DNA of 64,000 nt from Pseudoalteromonas umbrosa (GTDB taxonomy: Bacteria > Pseudomonadota > Gammaproteobacteria > Enterobacterales > Alteromonadaceae): contig NZ_JASJUU010000002.1 of the NCBI RefSeq assembly GCF_030125375.1, positions 62,001 through 126,000 on the forward strand. The letters run 5' to 3'. The position numbers and the translations under genes were made by a program. Each line of letters opens with the position of its first letter. The stretch's first letter is position 1. The notes under the pieces are model-generated. The model had not been told where the DNA came from and ran no database searches. It was given only the letters and a program-made list of their open reading frames with translations. This document shows positions 57,617 through 64,000 of the stretch, one piece after another.

Positions 57617-58303
57617 ATGGACGGAGTAAATTACCTCAATACCTTAGCTGACAGAGTCGAGGAAGCGATTAAACCACATAGTATCAGGGCGTTTGCGTCA
57701 AAAATTGATGTTTCTGAAGGCACATTGCGTCGCATTTTAAAAGGCGAAGACCCAAAACTGAGCATCATTGAACGAATAGCTAATGAAGCACAAGTAAATC
57801 TATTGTGGCTTATCACTGGCACAGAAAGTAATGTCGATGATGTGGAGTCATTACACCCAGTCGTAAAATTAGATGAATTTAATGATGCATTTGTTTTGGT
57901 TCCCGGCTACCACGTATCTGTAAGCACAGGGTACGGTGCATTTAATGACCAAACTCAAGTTTCAAGACATCTCGCATTTCGAAAAAAATGGCTTGAATAC
58001 AAAAACCTTGAAAAGAGTAAATTAGCCGTTGTTTTTGCTAAAGGCGATTCTATGGAACCGACCATTCATAATAACAATACGATTTTAGTCGATTTAAGTG
58101 ACAAAAAGCTCAGTGAAGGCTTAATTTATGTGGTTAGACTCGGAGAAGAGCTATACGCGAAACGTCTGCAACAATACCTAGATGGCTCTGTAAGGCTCAT
58201 CAGTGACAATAAAGAATATGTTGAGCAGGTCGTAAAGCCTGATGAGATGGAGCAACTTGAGATCATTGGAAAGGTAGTATGGATAGGAAAAGATCTCACT
58301 TAA
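57617..58303 (+). CDS. S24-family (LexA/CI-like) transcriptional regulator
   Basis: This 228-residue protein has an N-terminal helix-turn-helix (about residues 20-68, IRAFASKIDVSEGTLRRILKG) and a C-terminal S24 peptidase-like domain with the catalytic dyad Ser145 (GDSMEPTI) and Lys182 (YAKRLQ). The scissile Ala-Gly of relatives is Thr104-Gly105 here (VSTGYGAF). The family includes phage CI/C2 repressors and chromosomal stress regulators that self-cleave on RecA stimulation. It diverges from the XRE gene and precedes the convergent chitinase gene. No SOS box is seen in its promoter. Autocleavage is thus uncertain. It may have come from a phage, but no integrase or structural genes are nearby. 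Confidence 0.88.
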   Translation: MDGVNYLNTLADRVEEAIKPHSIRAFASKIDVSEGTLRRILKGEDPKLSIIERIANEAQVNLLWLITGTESNVDDVESLHPVVKLDEFNDAFVLVPGYHVSVSTGYGAFNDQTQVSRHLAFRKKWLEYKNLEKSKLAVVFAKGDSMEPTIHNNNTILVDLSDKKLSEGLIYVVRLGEELYAKRLQQYLDGSVRLISDNKEYVEQVVKPDEMEQLEIIGKVVWIGKDLT

Positions 58304-58353
58304 ATCTTTTCCTATGGGTCAGAGTGTGGACAGTCAGCCCACACAAAATTCAA

Positions 58354-61011
58354 TTAGAGTTTTTGCCACGCACTGCTTTTACCTGGTTCATCACCTTTGG
58401 TCCACCACAATGCTTTATAACGTGCACATAGGTTAGCGGCATCACAATGATTCACTTCTGAACCTGCATTGTAAGCAACATCAACATGCCATGGAAATTC
58501 AGCTTGACTAATCAAGGTCCATGCATCAGCAAAACGCGTTGGCTCAACACCAGAAACCCAATATTTAGCTTCCCAAACAAGTGTTTGTTGCACTTCTTGA
58601 TCAAAATGACTAACTCGATCGCCGGTGTTGTAAACCGCTTGAGCATCATAAGCTGGATGACCACCGGCGCCTTTTGGTGTAACTGTAACGATTACTGTAT
58701 CAGTATAGTTATCAACACCATTGTCAGATACACTTAACTGGAATACTAATTGCTCTGCTTGCGATACTTGAGGCGCTGCAAAACTAGCTTGATTAGTATC
58801 TGCACCAGCCAACACAACTGCGGTGCCAGAAACCTGAGACCATGTATATGTTAAAACATCACCATCAGCATCTGATGTTGCGCTACCATCTAACACTACA
58901 CTCGCTGTTTCTGATTCAACTTGTTGGTCTGCGCCTGCATTTACCACCGGAGGCGTGTTTACAATACTGTCTCGGACCGTGATCACAACTTCGTCACTAG
59001 TATTTCCGCCTTTGCCATCGTTAGCACTAAAGCGCAAAGTTACTGTTGCTTCGCCTACAACATCAGGCGCGACAAATTCTAGGTTCAATGCACTAGTGAC
59101 ACCTAAAGTAACCGCAGGACCAGATACTTGCTGCCATTGATAAGAAAGTGCATCGTTATCTGCGTCACTCGCCGTCGCTGCCAGTTTAACCACAGACCCT
59201 GATAACACACTTTGATCCGCGCCAGCATTGACCACAGGGGCACGGTTAGAACCATCTACAAGTGGGTGACCAAGCGACTCGTGCATCCAGTTTAAAATGT
59301 CGCCATTGTCTGTGTCGATCTCCCAACCAAACATACCTGCTAAACCTTCTTGGAATACAAGTTCACCTTTTGCCTTAATCGACTTTTGATCATCGTAAGA
59401 AATCAGATCGCCCGTACTAGGTCGATAGATGTAAGGTGCTTGTGCAACCGTATCATAGTGATACTCCCAGTCAGGGTGTTTCGCCCACTGTGCAATGTTG
59501 GCATACATCAAGGTACCAGGCTCTAGCTTAAATGCATCAGCCGGTGCTGAAGGGCCGGTCGCTTTACCTTGCATATGGTGTGTACCAGGCGTATGTTCAA
59601 CACCAGTCCAACCACGACCATACATAGCAATACCTGCGATCAATTTATTGCCCGGTACGCCTTGCGCTTTGAGTAAATCAATACCCGTCTTCAGGTTATA
59701 TTGTGTGGTACGCACATCTGAAGGTTTGAAATCTGAAGGATATACTGCAGTTTGGTGACCTAGGCCTTCTAAATCCCATGCGCCGAAATAGTCGTAGGAC
59801 ATCATTAAGATATAGTCCATATACTTAATCGCTTCACCGTAATTTACTTTCTCAAGCTTATCAAAGCCGACATTAATCGCCGAAGTAAGTTCATATTTCC
59901 GACCAGTGCGCGCTTCCTCTTCATCAAGCATCGCTCGAAGCTCTTTCATCAACTTAATGTATGTCGCACCATCACTTGGAGAACCTAAGTTCGGATTTGC
60001 TGCTGCGACGCCTGGGAATTCCCAATCGATATCAATACCATCCCAAAACTGCCATGTTCTTAAATACTGACGGCAAGACTCAACAAATGTTTTACGCTTA
60101 GCGTCGTCTGCCATGAAATAAAATGGATCAGATAGCGTCCAACCACCGATAGATGGGATAATTTTGAGATCAGGATAACGCTGCTTGAGTGCCATCATCT
60201 GACCATAATTGCCTTTGATTGCATCTTGATTTACTTGATCACCAACAGGCTTCATGTAAGCCGCCCAAGGATCAGGTGGCGCAAGCTCAAAATCACTCAG
60301 ACCGGCTGTAACGCGTTGAAAGGTGTCATAGCCTGTCGGATTTTCCTTTTTGAACGACTCGTTAGGGCCAGCAATCGCAACAAATCCATAAAAAATATGG
60401 GTCAGGTTTTCCGCAGGAATATTATCAATGTAGTAATCCATCCCTTCAACACGATAAACAGACCACTCTGCAGCGTATGCCGCTACGACTTTACCCGTTG
60501 TATTAACGTAAGATCGGTTAGTCATCTCGATTGGAAAACGCGGGTCGTTCACTTTCATTGGCAAAGGATCTAAATGGCTACCCGCAGTGTCTGCAACTAC
60601 AAGAACTTTACTATTAGTGCTGTCACTACAGCCATCAATATTACACAGTTGTACCGTTAAGTTGAATTTACCACCTTTGGTAAATGTTAACGTTTCTACA
60701 CCCGATTGCGAGCTGCCTACTTCTGTTAACACACGACTGTGGACTACCTGCCCATCAAGTAATACTTTAACTGTTTCACCAGCTTCCCCAGTCCACTTTG
60801 ACCAAGGCACAGAAACATCAACACTTGGCGCAACTAAAACGTCTTTATATGCAAGTGAATCTGTGATTGTAACTAAACTATGTTTTTCAACCATCCATTC
60901 TACTTTTGGCGCACCTGGAGCTGCTGCAAGTGTAGAAAGAGAGGTGAAAAAACCTGAGAGAAGCAACGCCTGCTTAACCCGGTTTAATGCCCTTTTGTTT
61001 GATGTTTTCAT
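58354..61011 (-). CDS. chiA: GH18 chitinase with PKD-like and chitin-binding modules
   Basis: This 885-residue exported enzyme hydrolyses chitin. Signal peptide residues 1-30 lead to an N-terminal Ig-like/ChiN domain (about 35-145). The GH18 catalytic domain (about 170-600) has SIGGW (287-291) and DGIDIDWE (324-331) with catalytic Glu331, like Serratia ChiA, and an insertion domain near YGRGW. Two PKD/Ig-like repeats (about 610-700 and 705-795, both starting PVVNAGADQ) follow, then two C-terminal CBM5/12-type chitin-binding modules with aromatic clusters (YNTGDRVSHF, YWVSG, then YNAGSEVNHC, ALWWTKGDEPG). AGGA lies 6 nt before the ATG. It is the second gene of an operon behind the small exported protein gene. 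A transport and sugar-use cluster is not seen here. Confidence 0.95.
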   Translation of the reverse strand: MKTSNKRALNRVKQALLLSGFFTSLSTLAAAPGAPKVEWMVEKHSLVTITDSLAYKDVLVAPSVDVSVPWSKWTGEAGETVKVLLDGQVVHSRVLTEVGSSQSGVETLTFTKGGKFNLTVQLCNIDGCSDSTNSKVLVVADTAGSHLDPLPMKVNDPRFPIEMTNRSYVNTTGKVVAAYAAEWSVYRVEGMDYYIDNIPAENLTHIFYGFVAIAGPNESFKKENPTGYDTFQRVTAGLSDFELAPPDPWAAYMKPVGDQVNQDAIKGNYGQMMALKQRYPDLKIIPSIGGWTLSDPFYFMADDAKRKTFVESCRQYLRTWQFWDGIDIDWEFPGVAAANPNLGSPSDGATYIKLMKELRAMLDEEEARTGRKYELTSAINVGFDKLEKVNYGEAIKYMDYILMMSYDYFGAWDLEGLGHQTAVYPSDFKPSDVRTTQYNLKTGIDLLKAQGVPGNKLIAGIAMYGRGWTGVEHTPGTHHMQGKATGPSAPADAFKLEPGTLMYANIAQWAKHPDWEYHYDTVAQAPYIYRPSTGDLISYDDQKSIKAKGELVFQEGLAGMFGWEIDTDNGDILNWMHESLGHPLVDGSNRAPVVNAGADQSVLSGSVVKLAATASDADNDALSYQWQQVSGPAVTLGVTSALNLEFVAPDVVGEATVTLRFSANDGKGGNTSDEVVITVRDSIVNTPPVVNAGADQQVESETASVVLDGSATSDADGDVLTYTWSQVSGTAVVLAGADTNQASFAAPQVSQAEQLVFQLSVSDNGVDNYTDTVIVTVTPKGAGGHPAYDAQAVYNTGDRVSHFDQEVQQTLVWEAKYWVSGVEPTRFADAWTLISQAEFPWHVDVAYNAGSEVNHCDAANLCARYKALWWTKGDEPGKSSAWQKL

Positions 61012-61042
61012 TTTATATCCTTCAACATGTTTTTATTGCTAC

Positions 61043-61060
61043 GCAGGTTTATCTACCTGC
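61043..61060 (-). promoter_or_regulatory. Hairpin between small exported protein gene and chiA
   Basis: GCAGGT (61043-61048 and complement) pairs with ACCTGC (61055-61060) around a 6-nt loop that includes the stop codon of the upstream gene. On the plus strand it has a T6 tail like a terminator, but no plus-strand gene reads into it. On the minus strand it sits 32 nt before the chiA start. It may influence relative expression or mRNA stability. Confidence 0.4.
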
Positions 61061-61483
61061 TTTTTTAAACTTCAGCGGACCCTTACTTCCCCCTGAAGCA
61101 TATTCCCCTATCAAATACTGTCCGTCCTCGGACAGCGTCAACGTATGGACACCTTCAGTTGTCCATCCCGGAATTTGTTGCGTTACCTGAACCTTCACCG
61201 TGATAGTGTCTTTTTCACGTACACCATTGCCATGCTCTACAAACGGCGCCCCTTTAAACTCCAAATAATGTGCAGTAAACACCTCATTCCCTTGCTGTGA
61301 CACTATTAAATGACCATTCGCGAAATTGCTGTTGTTAACGTCATGCCACAGACCTGCAATACGTCGCTCAGTCACCTGTTCACTAAGGCTTGCTTGTGAA
61401 GAGACAGCGCTGTCATCAGCGTGAGAAAAAAAAGCGCAATTTATTGTCAAAAGCACGCATATTGAACGAAAAGCTTTGTACAT
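61049..61483 (-). CDS. Small exported protein preceding chitinase
   Basis: This 144-residue protein has a signal peptide (residues 1-22, cleaved near SHA-DDS) and a compact beta-rich body: RIAGLWHDVNNSNFANGHLIVSQQGNEVFTAHYLEF, then PGWTTEGVHTLTLSEDGQYLIGEYASGGSKGPLKF. The pattern G-x-W near the start, repeated strands and terminal GPLKFKK suggest a small beta-barrel (lipocalin- or avidin-like topology), but this is a guess from pattern, and I recognise no named family. It lies 37 bp upstream of chiA on the same strand and is probably cotranscribed with it. It might bind chitin oligomers or another ligand. Confidence 0.75.
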   Translation of the reverse strand: MYKAFRSICVLLTINCAFFSHADDSAVSSQASLSEQVTERRIAGLWHDVNNSNFANGHLIVSQQGNEVFTAHYLEFKGAPFVEHGNGVREKDTITVKVQVTQQIPGWTTEGVHTLTLSEDGQYLIGEYASGGSKGPLKFKKAGR

Positions 61484-61916
61484 TGCTATAGGCCCTCAAA
61501 TAAGTTAACAAAATCAAAAATGTTATTAACACCAATGTACCTAATATAAAGTAAAACACAACCCGCTTTAGGAACTAGAAAATACTAACTACGCACAATT
61601 AAAGGTATAACCCACCCAACTTTCTCTTTTTATAAGCGCTATTAGTCTGAATTTATTACTTTTAAAAAAATCACATGAATTACACTCAATGTAATGAAAT
61701 AGTAAAAATAATGGACTAAAGCATTTTAGCTATCTGTATTATCTTCAAAATACCTGCCGGATGAGCGATTAACTGGCTCCATAAACATAACAAAGTCAAC
61801 TAAAGTTATTGTGTTCTGTGCATGTGACTCAACACTAATATTGAGCAACTGAATTAAAAACGCGCTGACCACGGTCCACATTAGAAGATTAAAACCAACG
61901 AATAAAAGGAAAGGTG
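61484..61916. other. 433-bp divergent region, chitinase operon/yghU
   Basis: No credible gene is visible; one short minus-strand open frame has no ribosome site. AT-rich throughout, with the promoters of the chitinase operon and yghU. A CTACGCA (TGCGTAG on the minus strand, 61589-61595) lies about 105 bp before the start of the chitinase operon, one base from the motif of the regulator locus. Confidence 0.5.
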
Positions 61917-62783
61917 ATGACAAAAACTACTTATACACCAGAACGAGTTTGGCAATGGCAAGAAGGTAACGGCGGAAAATTTGCCAATATAAATCGCCCA
62001 ACAGCAGGACACAGATTCGAAACAACTTTGCCCACTGGCAAGCACCCGCTCCAACTTTATTCTTTAGCGACCCCTAATGGCGTTAAGGTCACCATTTTAC
62101 TCGAAGAGCTACTCGAGAAAGGTATCGCAGGAGCAGAATACGATGCCTTTTTAATTGATATTATGGAAGGAGATCAGTTCTCCTCTGGGTTTTGCGACAT
62201 TAATCCCAATTCAAAAATCCCTGCGCTAATTGATAACAGTCAAACGCCATCTATTCGAGTATTTGAATCTGGCGCAATCTTGCTATATCTGGCAGAAAAA
62301 TTCTCTGAGTTTCTTCCTAAATCTCTCGCGCTTCGCACCGAGTGTCTTAACTGGTTATTCTGGCAAATGGGAGCAGCACCCATTTTAGGTGGTGGATTTG
62401 GACACTTTTATGCTTATGCACCGGAAAAATACCAATACCCCATCGACCGATACACCATGGAAGTAAAAAGACAACTAGATGTGTTAAATAATCACCTACA
62501 AAACAATGCCTATATGTGTGGCGATGAATACACCATCGCTGACATAGCTATTTGGCCTTGGTATGGGGTACTCGTTGAAGGCGGGCTGTATGAGGCGGCA
62601 GAGTTTTTAAATGTACAAGAATACACTCACGTTCAACGCTGGGCTAAATCAATTTCAAAACGCCCTGCAGTCAAGCGTGGGCGCATGGTCAATCGCACAT
62701 GGGGTGAACCAAGCGAACAGCTTCACCAAAGACATGACAGTAGCGATTTCGAATTAAACACCCAAGACAAGATTAACCTCTAA
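61917..62783 (+). CDS. yghU: Glutathione transferase-like disulfide-bond oxidoreductase YghU
   Basis: This 288-residue protein matches YghU of E. coli in length and sequence landmarks: WQWQEGNGGKFANINRPTAGHRFE at the N-terminus, HPLQLYSLATPNGVKVTILLEEL in the thioredoxin-fold domain, NPNSKIPAL, FESGAILLYLAEKF and the C-terminal helical domain with GDEYTIADIAIWPWYG and GRMVNRTWG. YghU reduces disulfides using two glutathione molecules. The ATG at 61917 is preferred over a GTG one codon upstream because AAGGA precedes it at a proper distance. It is monocistronic. Confidence 0.93.
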   Translation: MTKTTYTPERVWQWQEGNGGKFANINRPTAGHRFETTLPTGKHPLQLYSLATPNGVKVTILLEELLEKGIAGAEYDAFLIDIMEGDQFSSGFCDINPNSKIPALIDNSQTPSIRVFESGAILLYLAEKFSEFLPKSLALRTECLNWLFWQMGAAPILGGGFGHFYAYAPEKYQYPIDRYTMEVKRQLDVLNNHLQNNAYMCGDEYTIADIAIWPWYGVLVEGGLYEAAEFLNVQEYTHVQRWAKSISKRPAVKRGRMVNRTWGEPSEQLHQRHDSSDFELNTQDKINL

Positions 62784-62826
62784 CACAGGCACTGTTAGCC
62801 CTCTTGTGGGGCTTAATTTAAGGGCA

Positions 62827-63300
62827 TCACTGCGTTTGCTGTTTAGACATAAACTCGCTCATCCTTTCTTGCAACTCTGCTTCGGTTAACTCTTCGATAT
62901 GAGTTGCAATTGTCCAAACATGTCCGAACGGGTCTTCTAATGTACCTGCTCTATCACCATAAAATTGATCTTCAACAGCTCTGAGCTCTTTTGCCCCCAT
63001 TGCCAAAGCTTGTGAGAAAACAAAGTCGACATCCTCTACATAATGCATCAAAGAAACCGAAGTTCCCCCCAACTCCTTTGGTCCCTTGAAATGCATATCC
63101 GGGCATTCATCACTGATCATGATATGCGAGTCGCCAATTTTCAGTTCAGCATGCGCGATTAATCCATCTGGCATGTTGAGCTGCATAACCAATGACGCAT
63201 TAAATACTTTTTGATAAAAATGAATGGCGTCAGCGCCGCCTTGTACAATTAAATAAGGCGTGATCGCATGATACCCTTGAGGAATTCCCTTAACCGCCAT
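62827..63300 (-). CDS. VOC-family (PhnB/glyoxalase-like) protein
   Basis: This 157-residue protein has the VOC fold of the PhnB-type group: ITPYLIVQGGADAIHFYQKVFNA, GLIAHAELKIGDSHIMISDE, then DVDFVFSQALAMGAKELRAVEDQFYGDRAGTLEDPFGHVWTIATH. Metal ligands are plausible but not certain: His from the HAEL region, a Glu, and GHVW near the end. The family includes glyoxalases and antibiotic-modifying enzymes. No specific substrate can be assigned. A short C-terminal helix (LTEAELQERMSEF) follows. It is convergent with yghU and diverges from the ybgI-type gene. Confidence 0.87.
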   Translation of the reverse strand: MAVKGIPQGYHAITPYLIVQGGADAIHFYQKVFNASLVMQLNMPDGLIAHAELKIGDSHIMISDECPDMHFKGPKELGGTSVSLMHYVEDVDFVFSQALAMGAKELRAVEDQFYGDRAGTLEDPFGHVWTIATHIEELTEAELQERMSEFMSKQQTQ

Positions 63301-63461
63301 TATTGTTGCTCCAAAGCGATGTGTATGAAACTAAAACTAGCCTAATATTGGCAAAGCACAACTTTGCCCTAAACTTTCCCGAGACACGGATTGAAATATG
63401 ACGCTTTTCTTCCGTCAAAAAAACGCTAAACTATGCGTTTTTATCGCATTTCGGGGTCATT

Positions 63462-64000
63462 ATGCAGCGCAAAAAATTAGTTAACCAACTCACAGAATTA
63501 CTCAAACCTTTTCAAATAAGTGACTTTTGCCCCAATGGTTTGCAGGTTGAAGGTAAGTCAGAGATCAAAAAGATAATTACCGGTGTCACTGCCAGCCAAG
63601 CGCTAATAGATGTTGCGATAGAAAAGCAAGCCGATGCAATCTTAGTGCACCATGGCTACTTTTGGAAAGGTGAAGACCAGCCAATTACTGGCATGAAAAA
63701 GCGTCGCATTCAAAGTTTACTTGCACATGATATTAATTTACTGGCTTATCACCTACCGCTTGATGTACACCCAGAGCTTGGCAACAATGCACAACTTGGT
63801 CAGCTCCTAGACCTGATTGTAGAGCGTCCACTGGAGCCGTGGAATAAGAGCAGTGTCGCTGTTAAAGGAAAACTAAAAACCCCGATGACAACCGATGAAT
63901 TTGCGCAGCTAATAGAAAATAAATTAGATAGAGCACCACTAATGAATCAAGCTGGTGAGCACAAGATTGAAACGATTGCGTGGTGCACAGGCGGCGGTCA
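63462..64000 (+). CDS. Nif3/YbgI-type dinuclear metal protein, 5' part
   Basis: The open frame begins MQRKKLVNQLTELLKPF and runs to the window end (179 codons, incomplete). Motifs FCPNGLQVEG, the metal-binding LVHHGYFW (double His), AYHLPLDVHPELGNN (His and Asp ligands) and IAWCTGGGQ match the Nif3/YbgI family, annotated as GTP cyclohydrolase 1 type 2 homologs. The true function is unsettled. About 250 residues are expected in full, so roughly the last 70 lie beyond the window. A GGGG run lies 7 nt before the ATG. It diverges from the VOC gene. Confidence 0.9.
   Translation, partial: MQRKKLVNQLTELLKPFQISDFCPNGLQVEGKSEIKKIITGVTASQALIDVAIEKQADAILVHHGYFWKGEDQPITGMKKRRIQSLLAHDINLLAYHLPLDVHPELGNNAQLGQLLDLIVERPLEPWNKSSVAVKGKLKTPMTTDEFAQLIENKLDRAPLMNQAGEHKIETIAWCTGGG

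Noticed and set aside
57008..58303. Prophage or prophage remnant around the XRE/S24 regulators
   Set aside because: No integrase, excisionase, structural or lysis genes, no attachment-site repeats; flanks are ordinary chromosomal genes.
60587..61096. 169-residue open frame antisense to the chitinase gene
   Set aside because: It mirrors the chitinase reading frame, has no ribosome site and no recognisable motif.
61726..61923. 65-residue minus-strand open frame with hydrophobic start, upstream of yghU
   Set aside because: TTG start without ribosome binding site, overlaps the yghU start region antisense, and AT-rich noncoding composition.
62784..62826. Terminator between yghU and the VOC gene
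   Set aside because: Only a short AGCCC/GGGCT stem with no T-run; too weak to call.

Overview
The window reads as a chromosomal segment of a marine gammaproteobacterium of the Alteromonadales, most likely Pseudoalteromonas or a close relative. The base composition is AT-rich. Gene orders match the Enterobacteria/Vibrio/Alteromonas pattern (lptD-surA-pdxA-rsmA-apaG-apaH; leuS-lptE-holA-nadD-rsfS-rlmH-mrdA-mrdB-rlpA-dacA-ybeD-lipB-lipA). Alongside are marine-type accessory genes: a modular GH18 chitinase, a large TonB-dependent receptor and an NhaD-type Na+/H+ antiporter. The genus is inferred; no rRNA or other marker is present. There are no rRNA or tRNA genes, CRISPR arrays, insertion sequences or integrases.

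Region 1 (1-13.5 kb) is a mosaic of single genes: the 3' end of mgsA, yegD, an exported ATP-dependent DNA ligase, a HAD phosphatase, a TonB-dependent receptor, sixA, a pitrilysin-like M16 protease, a PAS-GGDEF-EAL protein, then about 800 bp without genes and a yjbR-type gene. Region 2 (13.6-20.2 kb) has a lipoprotein with a collagen-like N-terminus and a choice-of-anchor-I domain, pfkA, nhaD, a DUF368 polyprenyl-phosphate transporter and a DUF3530 hydrolase. Region 3 (20.2-29.5 kb) is envelope biogenesis: amgK-murU-djlA on the minus strand diverging from lptD-surA-pdxA-rsmA-apaG-apaH. Region 4 (29.5-42.6 kb) has a chemoreceptor, transketolase, metK with a MetJ-like operator, an HDOD protein, the ygiF/ygiM divergent pair, a small membrane protein, an anchored FKBP, a Lon-like protease and ybeL. 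Region 5 (42.9-55.8 kb) is a dense colinear block from leuS to lipA for tRNA charging, LPS export, replication, NAD synthesis, ribosome control, elongasome wall synthesis and lipoylation.

Region 6 (55.8-61.9 kb) is the most accessory-looking part: an unknown exported protein, an XRE-type regulator diverging from an S24/LexA-like regulator, and a two-gene operon of a small unknown exported protein and a chitinase. The regulator locus carries seven exact copies of the 7-mer TGCGTAA (either orientation) within about 600 bp, three of them at 32-33 bp steps beside a strong promoter. This is the best candidate for an undescribed regulatory system here. Region 7 (61.9-64 kb) holds yghU, a VOC-family protein and the 5' part of a Nif3/YbgI gene.

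Both halves of the LPS translocon (LptD and LptE) lie in the window, in separate operons. Wall recycling (AmgK-MurU), wall synthesis (PBP2, RodA, RlpA, DacA) and lipid-carrier recycling (DUF368) are also present, so the window is rich in envelope functions.
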